This document shows positions 18,536-27,499 of a stretch of DNA of 64,000 nucleotides, one piece after another (position 1 is the first letter of the stretch; each line of letters starts with the position of its first letter). The stretch is from Aureibaculum luteum (lineage in GTDB: Bacteria; Bacteroidota; Bacteroidia; Flavobacteriales; Flavobacteriaceae): contig NZ_QRGD01000001.1 in NCBI RefSeq assembly GCF_003449015.1, forward strand, positions 620,001 to 684,000, written 5' to 3'. The notes beneath the pieces are model-generated. The model was given only the letters and a program-made list of their open reading frames with translations. It did no database searches and was not told where the DNA came from. Made by a program: the position numbers and the translations under genes.

Positions 18536-20466
18536 GTTAATGCTTCGATATTGATATCAATTATATATGATGTTCCTTTTTCATTAGAGCTAAAATCTAA
18601 TTTGGCGGATAAATAATCTACTCTAGATTGAATATTTTTCAACCCAATACCGTTACTTTTTATTTCTTCTTTATTAAATCCTTTACCATTATCTTCTACT
18701 GTTAGTTGAATGTTATTGTTATGATTGCTTAACTGAACATTAATTTCGGTGGCCTCTGCATGTTTAATACTATTATTAACCAATTCTTGCACAATTCTAA
18801 AGATATTGACCTCGGCTTTTTTAGAAATAGAAATGGATTCACCTATATAGGTAAATGTAATTTCTGAATTGTGAATGCTATTTGCAGTGGTACAAAAATC
18901 TTCTATGGTTTCTACCAAACTAAAATCTTTTAGTGATGGAGGCACCAAATTATGCGAAATAGCACGGACCTGTTCGCAAGATTTATCAATCATGGTTACC
19001 ACTTCATTAATAACTTCATTATTTTTTTCCAACATAGAAGTAAGCTTATATTTGATAGCTGATAAATCCACATTTACACCATCGTGTAATTCTTTAGAAA
19101 TACGGATGCGTTCATTTTCTTCTCCTTCCATTAAAGATTCTAAAGTTTGTACTTGTTGTTCTCTTTTTAATGATAAAATTTCTTGATTTTTACGTTTTTG
19201 ACGTTGCTGGTTAATAAACCAAAGTGATGTTAACCCTATTAATAATATCAATGCCGCCCCAGTCATATAACTATATTGTGTTTTCTTTTTTTGGAATTCT
19301 TTTTCATTTTGTACTAATTGTAAATTTTGCTGAGCAATTTCTTTATCTTTTTTTTCAGAATCGAATTGTGATTGTAATAAATTCAACCCTCTAGTGTTTT
19401 CTATATTAAATATAGAATCTTTTACTATTATATATTTTGATTGATAGTTATATGCTTTTTGAAATTGCTTTTTACTTTCATAAATAAAAGATAATCCTTC
19501 TAAGATTTCTTCTTTTGGAGGTAACTCGCCTAATTCTTCAGATAATGCTAATCCTTTGTTATAATAAATTAGTGCTTTTTCATAGTTATACTTTCTATAA
19601 TAATGCCCTAAATCTCTATACACTTTAAGTTTTAAAGAATTATATTGTATTTTTTCTAAAATAGACTCCGATTCTTTAAAATACTCTAAAGATTTTTTGG
19701 GATGAGATCGTAAATAAGTTCTCCCCAAACCAAATAATGCATTTGCTTTTGCATACGGTTCATTTATATCTTCAGCAATTAATAAAGATTTTTTCATGTT
19801 ATCTTGTGCTGCAATTGTGTCTTTTTTACGTATATATATTTCACCAATATTTTGATAAGCATTAGACATATCACGTTTTTTATCCTTTTTTATAAATATC
19901 CCATTAGCTCTACTATAATTTTCAATTGCTTTATCATATTTATCCATTTCACCATAAATATTGCCAATACTATTTAGTGTTGAGGCCATTGCAAATGAAT
20001 CTTTTTTATGCTCAAATATTTTTAATATTTCAAAATAAGTACTTAAACTTTTTTTATAGTCTCCTCTTAAACGATGAATCACCCCAACTTGAAATAAAGC
20101 ATAAGATTTATTGGTTGAATCGTTTTTATAATAATTAATATTTTTATCTAAATGCTCTAAAGCAACTTCATAATTTCCACCAATTCTTTCAAGCAAACCA
20201 TATAAAAAATGACATTTTGCTTCAGAATCAGAAAACTTTGATTTTTGTGAATAAAACATTGCACTATCTAAATATATATGACTTAATTTTAAATCATTTA
20301 GATTTTGTAATGCATAAGTGGAGGCCTTGTAATATTTCTTAGCTCTTAAACTATCAGAAACTATCTGTTGTATTTCTATTTTAATACTATCCTGATAAAA
20401 ATCTGATGTTTGAGCTACTAGTGAAATTGTAATTAAAAAAATAAAAATGCTTATTTTATTTTTCAA
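18532..20466 (-). CDS. TPR-containing sensor histidine kinase (HisKA_3 type)
   Basis: This 644-residue kinase has a signal peptide, then about 350 periplasmic residues of tetratricopeptide repeats (for example SYALFQVGVIHRLRGDYKKS and MASTLNSIGNIYGEMDKYDK). A coiled coil follows, then one membrane helix near 398-417 (YMTGAALILLIGLTSLWFI). The cytoplasmic HisKA_3 domain has the phosphorylated His461 in ERIRISKELHDGVNVDL. The HATPase_c domain shows FRIVQELVNNSIKHA and EDNGKGFN. It is coupled to the response regulator by a four-base overlap. The signal is unknown; periplasmic TPRs suggest a protein or peptide partner. Confidence 0.93.
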   Translation of the reverse strand: MKNKISIFIFLITISLVAQTSDFYQDSIKIEIQQIVSDSLRAKKYYKASTYALQNLNDLKLSHIYLDSAMFYSQKSKFSDSEAKCHFLYGLLERIGGNYEVALEHLDKNINYYKNDSTNKSYALFQVGVIHRLRGDYKKSLSTYFEILKIFEHKKDSFAMASTLNSIGNIYGEMDKYDKAIENYSRANGIFIKKDKKRDMSNAYQNIGEIYIRKKDTIAAQDNMKKSLLIAEDINEPYAKANALFGLGRTYLRSHPKKSLEYFKESESILEKIQYNSLKLKVYRDLGHYYRKYNYEKALIYYNKGLALSEELGELPPKEEILEGLSFIYESKKQFQKAYNYQSKYIIVKDSIFNIENTRGLNLLQSQFDSEKKDKEIAQQNLQLVQNEKEFQKKKTQYSYMTGAALILLIGLTSLWFINQQRQKRKNQEILSLKREQQVQTLESLMEGEENERIRISKELHDGVNVDLSAIKYKLTSMLEKNNEVINEVVTMIDKSCEQVRAISHNLVPPSLKDFSLVETIEDFCTTANSIHNSEITFTYIGESISISKKAEVNIFRIVQELVNNSIKHAEATEINVQLSNHNNNIQLTVEDNGKGFNKEEIKSNGIGLKNIQSRVDYLSAKLDFSSNEKGTSYIIDINIEALT

Positions 20467-20970
20467 AGTATTGGTTTTTAGTTTGTTTAAAAATAGATAA
20501 ATTTTATGAGTTAGAACGAATGAACTACTCTAACAACCACTTTACTGTTATTAATATCGGGAGTAGATGTGTTATCTTACAAATAATATTCCCATACTTC
20601 AGTTTATGAATACTGATTTGTACACAAAATATTTTCCTACGACAACTCTTCATAACTAAAATTTTGAATTTTTAACGTGTATTTATCTACTGTTGGGTAT
20701 GGATACATCGAGTATTCCAACTTAATCTGATTAAAATTATTAATTGCAAAAGTTGAAATTTCATAAACCAGTCATACTCCATGTGCTAAAAATTATTAGC
20801 TCCGTTATTAATGGTGTAAACTAATTGGACTAGTATAACTTATTGAACCTCCTTCACCAGATTCTTCAATTCCTGTGGCAGGTATTGTTTGTTGTGCATA
20901 AGTTAAAACACCAGGCTTAACACAAACAATATTTTCAATTTAATTTAATTTGTTCTTAAATCATTTTAAT
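20467..20970. other. 503-base intergenic region
   Basis: It contains the decayed T9SS cargo gene described separately (20637-20940). The roughly 170 bases nearest the kinase gene show nothing recognisable apart from the presumed kinase promoter region; no full TAnnTTTG box was found. Confidence 0.6.
20637..20940 (-). pseudogene. Decayed gene for a small T9SS-sorted secreted protein
   Basis: Three fragments in different minus-strand frames line up in order. First, a signal-peptide-like LKILFVLSLVF that ends in a stop. Second, after a one-base shift, LTYAQQTIPATGIEESGEGG continuing ...SISYT. A VQLVYTINNGANN piece follows in the first frame. Third, YEIS, then LEYSMYPYPTVDKYTLKI and QNFSYEELS, followed by a TAG. 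The last piece is a type A T9SS C-terminal sorting domain start (normally YPNPTVD). A family of short flavobacterial proteins runs in just this order: signal peptide, AQQ..PATG..ASGEGGS.SYTVGQ..YT, then the sorting domain. At least two frameshifts and in-frame stops, and loss of the middle, show it is dead. It lies 30 bases behind the outer-membrane protein gene. Confidence 0.75.
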
Positions 20971-21573
20971 TTATTTTTTAGAATCAAACTTATAAGTTAC
21001 ACCTACTTGAAAGCTATTCAGTTTAAAATAATTATCACTATCACCACCATCTAATAAATTTGTTTGACCCCAGTCGTATCTTGTTTCTACTGAGAATTTT
21101 TCTGTAATATCATAAGATAGTCCAAAGTCCAGTGCAACATTAAATGAATCAATACCTTCAGGTCTATCTAATAGGAAACCAAAACTTGGACCAGCGTAAG
21201 CACTAAATTTATCAACAATATTATACTTCAATAAAATTGGAGTCTGAATTTGATTAAAATTTTTAATTGCTATAAAATTAAGTTCTGGTTGAAATTCTAA
21301 TTTATCGGTTAAAGAAATTTCCAAAAAAGAAATACCCACATAAACCCCAGTGCTATTATTTGAAAATTCGTTATTTAATGCTTTTTTATCAAAAGCTTTT
21401 ACTTTTGTAATGGCAAGATCCGTATTCGTGTCAGTATTAGTATCTTCATTCGAATCAGAATACCCTGACGTGTTATTTTGAAAATGAGCACCTATTCTTG
21501 CCTTAAACAGACCACATGAATTCATTAATAATGTAGCTGTCAGTAAAAGAAAAATTGAAAGTAACTTTTTCAT
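20971..21573 (-). CDS. Outer-membrane beta-barrel lipoprotein-like protein (PorT-like)
   Basis: The 200 residues start with a lipoprotein signal, lipobox LLMNSC with Cys20. An Asn/Asp/Thr-rich linker (about 32-52) leads into a small beta-barrel with alternating strands: TGVYVGISFLEISL, LEFQPELNFIAI, FSAYAGPSFGFLL, FNVALDFGLSYDI, FSVETRYDWGQTNL and SFQVGVTYKF. It resembles the PorT / OMP_b-brl family in layout but is not clearly a member. Having both a lipobox and a barrel is somewhat unusual; the signal could also be cleaved by signal peptidase I. It shares a near-identical upstream hairpin with the next gene, so both may be controlled together. Confidence 0.6.
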   Translation of the reverse strand: MKKLLSIFLLLTATLLMNSCGLFKARIGAHFQNNTSGYSDSNEDTNTDTNTDLAITKVKAFDKKALNNEFSNNSTGVYVGISFLEISLTDKLEFQPELNFIAIKNFNQIQTPILLKYNIVDKFSAYAGPSFGFLLDRPEGIDSFNVALDFGLSYDITEKFSVETRYDWGQTNLLDGGDSDNYFKLNSFQVGVTYKFDSKK

Positions 21574-21663
21574 AATATTATTTTTTAAGATTAGTTATTA
21601 TTCGCCTTGACATATTTATTCAAGACTTTGTTAATGACGGCAAGCTACTTTCACTTTATAAAA

Positions 21664-21712
21664 AAAAAGTAAGGGTATTCTCTGATTTTACATAATTCAG
21701 GGTTTACCCTTA
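21664..21712 (-). terminator. Hairpin with T-run between two outer-membrane genes
   Basis: TAAGGGTA (21670-21677) pairs with TACCCTTA (21705-21712), and CTGA (21682-21685) pairs with TCAG (21697-21700), with two mismatches between. On the minus strand nine T residues follow. It lies about 70 bases past the DUF3187-like gene and 90 bases before the lipoprotein gene. Bases 21664-21685 match 22997-23018 in 20 of 22 positions, more than terminator function requires; a regulatory role is possible. Confidence 0.7.
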
Positions 21713-21781
21713 AAATTGAATTGAGTATAACCATTTAAAACAGGATGCTAAACCAGCAAAAAAAGCGGTAAGAAATAATTA

Positions 21782-22933
21782 TTAATGAATTATATATTGA
21801 ATCCCCAAAAAAACACCAAAGTCTTCGGAATTTCTTCCCCAAAAAGTGTTGTTAATTGATTTAATATTAAGATCCTCGCGAAAAGTCAATTCAACTTTTA
21901 AAACATTATTGTTCTTAAAATGAATTGAGTAGTTACTTCCAAATTCTAAATACTCATTACCTCCAGTTGCCGCATCTAAAGCTTGCTGATTTAACATATT
22001 GCCTTGAGTTGTATAATCATGAGCCTTTAATCTCGAAGAAGTTTTTGTTAATGTAGTAAAAATAGAATAGGTATTATCGCTTTTTCTACTGTGCATATTG
22101 ATTCCTAATAGACCCGACAACTTATATGTTATTTTTCTTTTGCTTAAAACATATCCTTTATTTTTACTATTTTTATGAAAATAAGCACTTCCATGAAAAG
22201 AAGAGGTTAAACTTTTATTACCTCTTATATTTTTTGTTTTATTAATACCTATTCCTAAACTCGTTTCTGCCTTTTGCCGCATAGAAAAAGGTTTTAAAGG
22301 AACTTTTAAAGAAAGTGTTGTATTTATAGATATTATTTTATTTTTATTTTGAAAAAGCATTAGATAGTAATTAGCTCCAATAACAAATCGTATTGAAAAA
22401 ATTATATTCGCTTCTATTTTAGAAATATTTCCTTCTTCATCCATAGACTTATAACTAAACTTATCAAAACCAATTTCCTTTCTTTTAAAAGGGTCCGATT
22501 TTCCTAAAGCCTCATGAACTTTCTCTATGAAAGTATCTTGAACAATCCAATTCATTGGATTATACTTCCCTTTCCTACTTGCCGAATTCAGACCAATTTC
22601 CATAAAAGCTTCTATTTTTTCATGAAAAGGATATGAAAAATATATAGCATCTTTTTCAATAACGGCATTATATTCAATTTCTCTATAACCACCATTTTTA
22701 TTGGTTAAAATGGTTTTATGAATCATTGTATTTCCAGAATTACTTTTTAGTATTAAAGACAAAGAAGGTTGTATACTTGTGTTTATAGGGATTTGATTTT
22801 GATTAATAGTAAATGGATTTACAGACTGACTGCCTAGATAAGATGTATGCTGTTGATTCGTTTCAAACGAATCAATTAATTGTTGTGAGTTCAAATCAAA
22901 TGAAACCAAACAGATGATTAGTATTAGCTTCAT
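21782..22933 (-). CDS. Putative outer-membrane protein, DUF3187-like
   Basis: The 383 residues have a signal peptide (LILIICLVSFDLNSQQ) and a C-terminus ending in an aromatic-rich strand (FGVFLGIQYII) typical of outer-membrane barrels. The segment TFIEKVHEALGKSDPFKR near residue 135 and the closing EYLEFGSNYSIHF / FREDL / DFGVFLGIQY pattern recall the DUF3187 family; this is recognition by eye and tentative. No enzyme motif is visible. Near-identical hairpins stand in front of this gene and the next one downstream, suggesting shared control with the two-component genes beyond. Confidence 0.5.
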   Translation of the reverse strand: MKLILIICLVSFDLNSQQLIDSFETNQQHTSYLGSQSVNPFTINQNQIPINTSIQPSLSLILKSNSGNTMIHKTILTNKNGGYREIEYNAVIEKDAIYFSYPFHEKIEAFMEIGLNSASRKGKYNPMNWIVQDTFIEKVHEALGKSDPFKRKEIGFDKFSYKSMDEEGNISKIEANIIFSIRFVIGANYYLMLFQNKNKIISINTTLSLKVPLKPFSMRQKAETSLGIGINKTKNIRGNKSLTSSFHGSAYFHKNSKNKGYVLSKRKITYKLSGLLGINMHSRKSDNTYSIFTTLTKTSSRLKAHDYTTQGNMLNQQALDAATGGNEYLEFGSNYSIHFKNNNVLKVELTFREDLNIKSINNTFWGRNSEDFGVFLGIQYIIH

Positions 22934-22996
22934 AACCTTTTAATTTGATGATTTAGTCTTGATTTATTGTCTGCAATTTAGATTCAATCAACATCA

Positions 22997-23044
22997 AAAA
23001 AGTAGGGGTATTCACTGAAATATTTAATTTCAGTGAATACCCCT
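22997..23044 (-). terminator. Long perfect hairpin behind tpiA (terminator and/or operator)
   Basis: AGGGGTATTCACTGAAA (23004-23020) and its complement (23028-23044) form a perfect 17-base stem, extendable by one outer pair. On the minus strand it is followed by ACTTTTTT. It lies about 60 bases past the tpiA stop codon and about 65 bases before the DUF3187-like gene. The 5' arm is almost identical to the hairpin at 21664-21685. Confidence 0.75.
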
Positions 23045-23105
23045 AGTAAAATCTACTTTGTAAAAATTTCCTATTTAAAGAAAATCATAGAACATTTAAG
23101 TATTA

Positions 23106-23864
23106 CTAAATAGCATCAATTAGTGCTACAAAATCTTCAGTTTTTAATGCTGCACCTCCAATAAGACCACCATCAACATCTTGTTTAGAGAAAATTTCTT
23201 TTGCATTAGCTGGTTTTACACTACCACCATATAAAATAGAAACGTTGTCTGCTACTTTAGCATCATATTTATTAGCAACTAAATTTCTAATAAAAGCATG
23301 CATTTCTTGAGCTTGTTCAGGACTTGCAGTTTCACCTGTACCAATTGCCCAAACAGGCTCATAGGCTAAAACTATATTTTTCCATGCCTTAGCATCTAAA
23401 TGAAATAAAGCATTTTTTATTTGAGACTCCACAACTTTAAAATGATTATCATTTTTTCTATCTTCTAAAACCTCACCAAAACAAAATATTATTTCTAATT
23501 TATTTTTTAATGCTTGGTCTACTTTTTCAGCCAATAAAGCATCTGTTTCACCAAAATACTCTCTTCGTTCTGAATGTCCTAAAATAACTATTTTAACACC
23601 AACACTTTTTAGCATATCTGCAGAAATCTCACCCGTATAAGCTCCGTTATCCGCTTGATGCATATTTTGTGCCGCCACTTCTATTGCAGATTTTTTAGCT
23701 TTTTTAACCACAGCACTTAAACTAACATAAGTTGGAGAAACAATTACCCTTGTATTCTTCAGTTCTTTCTTTTTAATTGCTTTTTTTATTCCTTTAACTA
23801 ACTTTTTAGACTCTGAAAGGTCATTATTCATTTTCCAGTTTCCAGCAACTATATTTTTTCTCAT
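23106..23864 (-). CDS. tpiA: Triosephosphate isomerase
   Basis: The glycolytic enzyme interconverts dihydroxyacetone phosphate and glyceraldehyde 3-phosphate. It has 252 residues, the normal length. Motifs in order are GNWKMN (substrate-binding Lys), ILGHSERREYFGE (electrophilic His), AYEPVWAIGTGETASPEQA (catalytic Glu and flexible loop) and LYGGSVKPAN with GGLIGGAAL (phosphate site). The gene ends in a strong hairpin. Confidence 0.98.
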   Translation of the reverse strand: MRKNIVAGNWKMNNDLSESKKLVKGIKKAIKKKELKNTRVIVSPTYVSLSAVVKKAKKSAIEVAAQNMHQADNGAYTGEISADMLKSVGVKIVILGHSERREYFGETDALLAEKVDQALKNKLEIIFCFGEVLEDRKNDNHFKVVESQIKNALFHLDAKAWKNIVLAYEPVWAIGTGETASPEQAQEMHAFIRNLVANKYDAKVADNVSILYGGSVKPANAKEIFSKQDVDGGLIGGAALKTEDFVALIDAI

Positions 23865-23898
23865 TTTGTGGTATTTAATATTAACATTATTTAAAGTA

Positions 23899-23906
23899 CA
23901 AATATA
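23899..23906 (-). promoter_or_regulatory. -7 box of tpiA
   Basis: The minus strand reads TATATTTG (TAnnTTTG), 35 bases before the tpiA start, in the short region shared with the divergent pyrF. Confidence 0.55.
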
Positions 23907-23964
23907 AGAACTCCTCGTGACATTTTGTTTTATAAACAGAAAAGAATAATCTATTATTAATCCT

Positions 23965-23972
23965 TATTTTTG
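23965..23972 (+). promoter_or_regulatory. -7 box of pyrF
   Basis: The plus strand reads TATTTTTG (TAnnTTTG), 20 bases before the pyrF ATG. A short leader of about a dozen bases would follow. Confidence 0.5.
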
Positions 23973-23991
23973 TAAAAATTTATTGATTTTT

Positions 23992-24810
23992 ATGACAAAA
24001 GAGCAACTTATTGAGCAGATTAGATTAAAAAAGTCTTTTTTATGTATTGGTTTAGATGTGGATTTGGACAAAATTCCTGAACATTTAAAAGAGCTAGAAG
24101 ACCCTATATTTGAATTTAACAAACAAATTATTGACGCTACTCATCATTTAACTGTTGCTTATAAACCCAATATTGCTTTCTACGAAGCTTATGGTATCAA
24201 GGGATGGCAATCTCTTGAAAAAACGATAAATTATTTAAACCAAAATTATCCTAAAATATTTACAATTGCCGATGCCAAACGTGGTGATATCGGAAATACA
24301 TCAACACGTTATGCTAAAGCTTATTTTGAAGATTTAAGTTTCGACTCTATAACTGTTGCTCCATATATGGGTAGAGATTCTGTAGAGCCTTTTTTAGCGT
24401 TTAAAGATAAATTCACAATACTTCTAGCCTTAACGTCTAATGCTGGTGGATTAGACTTTCAAACCTTAGAATATGACGATGAGCAGCTGTACCAACGTGT
24501 CTTAAAAACTTCTTTAAACTATAAAAATTCAGAAAACTTAATGTACGTGGTTGGTGCAACACGACCTGAATATTTTCAAAAAATTAGAAAAATTGTTCCC
24601 AATCACTTTTTACTTGTACCAGGCGTTGGTGCACAAGGAGGAAGCTTACAAGATGTATGTAAATACGGATTAACAGATGATATTGGACTATTGGTAAATT
24701 CTAGTCGTGGAATTATTTACGCATCTAACGGTACTGACTTTGCTAAAAAAGCAAGTGATAAGTCGTTGGAGTTACAACAAGAAATGAAAGCAATACTTGA
24801 TGCTCAATAA
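23992..24810 (+). CDS. pyrF: Orotidine 5'-phosphate decarboxylase
   Basis: The enzyme makes UMP, the last step of de novo pyrimidine synthesis. The ATG at 23992 was chosen over a TTG nine bases upstream because it gives the family-like N-terminus [14 protein letters not shown] and 272 residues, the size of the longer (subfamily 2) PyrF proteins. Key segments are [17 protein letters not shown], the catalytic [19 protein letters not shown] (Asp-Lys-Asp array), [14 protein letters not shown], and the C-terminal phosphate site [12 protein letters not shown] and [11 protein letters not shown]. Confidence 0.96.
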   Translation: MTKEQLIEQIRLKKSFLCIGLDVDLDKIPEHLKELEDPIFEFNKQIIDATHHLTVAYKPNIAFYEAYGIKGWQSLEKTINYLNQNYPKIFTIADAKRGDIGNTSTRYAKAYFEDLSFDSITVAPYMGRDSVEPFLAFKDKFTILLALTSNAGGLDFQTLEYDDEQLYQRVLKTSLNYKNSENLMYVVGATRPEYFQKIRKIVPNHFLLVPGVGAQGGSLQDVCKYGLTDDIGLLVNSSRGIIYASNGTDFAKKASDKSLELQQEMKAILDAQ

Positions 24811-24843
24811 GCAGTCACGAAAGGTAACTCAAAATGATAAAAA

Positions 24844-25365
24844 TTACTGAATACTAGAACCTAGTATGTCTTTTACATATGCATCTAATGCAATCATTTG
24901 GCTATAGCCTTTCTTTTTACCTAATTGCCCAAAAACGTAAAAAAGAATCCAAAGTATAGGCATAGCAATGCACATATACATAGAAAATTGATAATCTTGC
25001 TTTAAACTATACTTGGTATATGCCATAATTAAAAACACTATAAAAGCGAATGCAACTGCAAAATGAAAAAACATAAACATGGTCCAAACTTGAGGTTTTG
25101 GACCAAATAAACCTTTCAATATCGTTTTATCATCTTCCGTAATAATTTCGATTTGCAATTGTGGAGACCAAAAATGATCTTCCTCATCAGGAACATCAAT
25201 AACTATATGGCTATCAGCTGTTTTTGTTCTAAACTTTGAATCATTTTGCTTAAAATGATCTTCAAACTTTTTTAAAATAGCACTTTTATCTTCTAATAAC
25301 TCCTCCTTAAAACGAGGTTTTAAAAGGATTTTATTAAGATTATCTTCAAGAATTGGTTCGCTCAT
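24844..25365 (-). CDS. Hypothetical membrane protein with two C-terminal helices
   Basis: The start was set at the ATG at 25365 (MSEPILEDNL), not the upstream TTG, giving 173 residues. The first 90 residues are polar and charged (LLKPRFKEELLEDKSAIL, then VIDVPDEEDHFWSPQLQIE). Two membrane helices follow at about 93-113 (MFMFFHFAVAFAFIVFLIM) and 126-144 (FSMYMCIAMPILWILFYVF), and a short charged tail ends in AYVKDIL. I do not recognise the family. The gene converges on pyrF and is divergent from der; nothing in the context shows its function. Confidence 0.7.
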   Translation of the reverse strand: MSEPILEDNLNKILLKPRFKEELLEDKSAILKKFEDHFKQNDSKFRTKTADSHIVIDVPDEEDHFWSPQLQIEIITEDDKTILKGLFGPKPQVWTMFMFFHFAVAFAFIVFLIMAYTKYSLKQDYQFSMYMCIAMPILWILFYVFGQLGKKKGYSQMIALDAYVKDILGSSIQ

Positions 25366-25497
25366 AAGTGGAAAATACAAAGATAAAATTACTATTTTTT
25401 CAGTTATAATTTTTAATATTTTATACTTTTAATTTCTAATATTACCAACCGACTTTTAACTTATACCCTCTAACTCGTGTCTTCCGACTATTTAACT

Positions 25498-25505
25498 TAT
25501 CTTTG
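25498..25505 (+). promoter_or_regulatory. -7 box of der
   Basis: TATCTTTG matches TAnnTTTG and lies 17 bases before the der start codon. Confidence 0.5.
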
Positions 25506-25522
25506 CAAACAATTTTGAAGTT

Positions 25523-26824
25523 ATGAGTATAGTTGCTATTGTTGGAAGACCTAATGTAGGAAAATCCACTTTTTTTAATCGTTTAATTCAACGCCGTGAG
25601 GCTATTGTTGACGCCACTAGTGGTGTTACACGTGATAGACATTATGGAAAAAGTGAATGGAACGGGCGTGAATTTACCTTAATTGATACCGGTGGTTATG
25701 TTAAGGGTTCTGATGATGTTTTTGAAGCTGAAATCGATAAACAAGTTGAATTGGCCATTGACGAGGCTGATGTTATCCTTTTTATGGTTGATGTGGAAAC
25801 TGGTGTTACTGGGATGGATGAAGATGTATCAAAATTACTTCGAAAGGTCAAAAAACCAGTATTATTAGTTATTAATAAGGTTGACAATAGTAAACGAAAT
25901 GCTGATGCAGTAGAATTCTACGCATTAGGATTAGGTGAATATTATACCATTGCCAGTATAAATGGTAGTGGTACAGGTGACTTGCTGGACGCTCTAGTAA
26001 AAGTTTTACCTGAAAGGGAAGAAGAAAACAATGATGACTTACCTCGTTTTGCTGTTGTTGGTAGACCCAACGCAGGGAAATCATCTTTTATTAATGCCTT
26101 AATTGGAGAAGACAGATATATTGTAACTGATATTGCAGGTACAACTAGAGATTCCATAGATACAAAATACAATCGTTTTGGGTTTGAATTCAATTTGGTT
26201 GATACCGCAGGAATTAGACGTAAAAGTAAGGTTAAAGAAGATTTAGAGTTTTACTCTGTAATGCGTTCAGTTAGAGCGATAGAACATTCTGATGTTATTA
26301 TTTTAGTGCTAGATGCTACCCGTGGCTTTGAAGGACAAGATCAGAACATTTTCTGGCTAGCTGAAAAAAACAAAAAAGGCGTCATTATTCTTGTTAATAA
26401 ATGGGACTTGGTTGAGAAAGAAACCAAAACTACTAAAGAGTATGAAGCTAAAATAAGAAGAGAAATTGAACCATTTACTGATGTGCCTATTCTCTTTGTT
26501 TCTGTACTTACTAAACAACGTATTTTTAAAGCTATTGAAACTGCGGTTGAAGTTTTTGAAAGACGTAAAAACAGAATATCTACAAGTAAATTAAATGATA
26601 CCATGTTAGATATTATAGAACGAAACCCACCACCTGCAAACAAAGGTAAATTTGTGAAAATTAAGTATTGTATGCAATTGCCTACACCGACACCACAATT
26701 TGTGTTTTTCTGTAATTTACCTCAATATGTAAAGGAAGCTTATAAGCGATTTTTAGAAAATAAAATGCGAGATATTTTCGACTTCCATGGTGTACCTATT
26801 ATAATTTATTTTAGACAGAAATAA
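25523..26824 (+). CDS. der: Ribosome-associated GTPase Der (EngA)
   Basis: Der is an essential GTPase acting in 50S ribosomal subunit assembly. Its 433 residues contain two tandem G domains and a C-terminal KH-like domain. G domain 1 has [18 protein letters not shown] and NKVD. G domain 2 (from about 175) has [25 protein letters not shown] and NKWD. The KH-like part (from about 355) contains [18 protein letters not shown] and ends in [11 protein letters not shown]. Length and order are standard. Confidence 0.98.
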   Translation: MSIVAIVGRPNVGKSTFFNRLIQRREAIVDATSGVTRDRHYGKSEWNGREFTLIDTGGYVKGSDDVFEAEIDKQVELAIDEADVILFMVDVETGVTGMDEDVSKLLRKVKKPVLLVINKVDNSKRNADAVEFYALGLGEYYTIASINGSGTGDLLDALVKVLPEREEENNDDLPRFAVVGRPNAGKSSFINALIGEDRYIVTDIAGTTRDSIDTKYNRFGFEFNLVDTAGIRRKSKVKEDLEFYSVMRSVRAIEHSDVIILVLDATRGFEGQDQNIFWLAEKNKKGVIILVNKWDLVEKETKTTKEYEAKIRREIEPFTDVPILFVSVLTKQRIFKAIETAVEVFERRKNRISTSKLNDTMLDIIERNPPPANKGKFVKIKYCMQLPTPTPQFVFFCNLPQYVKEAYKRFLENKMRDIFDFHGVPIIIYFRQK

Positions 26825-26911
26825 AAAACTGGTGGTATTCAGTAGTTAATACTGCGTGTTATCATATATCAAAATCTAAATCCAATTTGATTTCTTCATA
26901 AAACTTGTAGT

Positions 26912-27499
26912 ATGAATAATAATTTATATCCGGTATTTTTAAAAGTTAAAAATCTGAATGTACTCATTGTTGGTGGAGGTAATGTTGCAGAAGAAAAATT
27001 AACATTCTTGCTAAAATCTAGTCCAGACGCTAATGTAACCATGGTTTCAACTATGTTTAGAGAAGCAACCGTTGCGTTGGCAAATAAATTTGGCGTAGAA
27101 ATGATTACCGATAAATACCATAAACGTTTTTTAAAAAAGAAACATATTGTTATCGCTACTACTGATAACCCTAAAGTAAATATTAAAGTTTATAATGATT
27201 GTCGCAAAAAAAGTAAATTAGTAAATGTAGCCGACAACCCACCTTATTGCGATTTTTATATGGGAGGAATTGTTACGAAAGGAAATGTAAAAATAGCCAT
27301 TTCCACAAATGGAAAGTCACCTACTACTGCAAAACGTCTTCGTCAATTTTTTGAAGAAGTTATACCTGAAGATGTAAACGAGTTTGTTGAAAACTTGAAT
27401 ACGTATAGAAAAACAATCAAAGGAGATTTTGAAGAAAAAGTAAAAGTACTGAACGAGATTACAAAAACATTGGTTGAAAAAAAAGATCCTAAAAATTAA
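26912..27499 (+). CDS. Precorrin-2 dehydrogenase / sirohydrochlorin ferrochelatase (CysG-B/Met8-like)
   Basis: This protein oxidises precorrin-2 with NAD+ to sirohydrochlorin and probably inserts iron to give siroheme, the cofactor of nitrite and sulfite reductases. It has 195 residues, the size of stand-alone Met8p/SirC-type proteins. The NAD site is LNVLIVGGGNVAEEKL (about 13-28). The catalytic segment is LVNVADNPPYCDFYMGGIV, and the dimerisation segment is IAISTNGKSPTTAKRLRQFF. Together with cobA at 36.4 kb it makes a complete uroporphyrinogen III to siroheme route for NirB, replacing a fused CysG. It is convergent with the rubredoxin gene and shares four bases with it. Confidence 0.92.
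   Translation: MNNNLYPVFLKVKNLNVLIVGGGNVAEEKLTFLLKSSPDANVTMVSTMFREATVALANKFGVEMITDKYHKRFLKKKHIVIATTDNPKVNIKVYNDCRKKSKLVNVADNPPYCDFYMGGIVTKGNVKIAISTNGKSPTTAKRLRQFFEEVIPEDVNEFVENLNTYRKTIKGDFEEKVKVLNEITKTLVEKKDPKN

Noticed and set aside
20971-22933. SusC/SusD pair
   Set aside because: The two outer-membrane genes are too short and lack TonB plug, SusD lipobox-TPR pattern or carboxypeptidase-regulatory domain.
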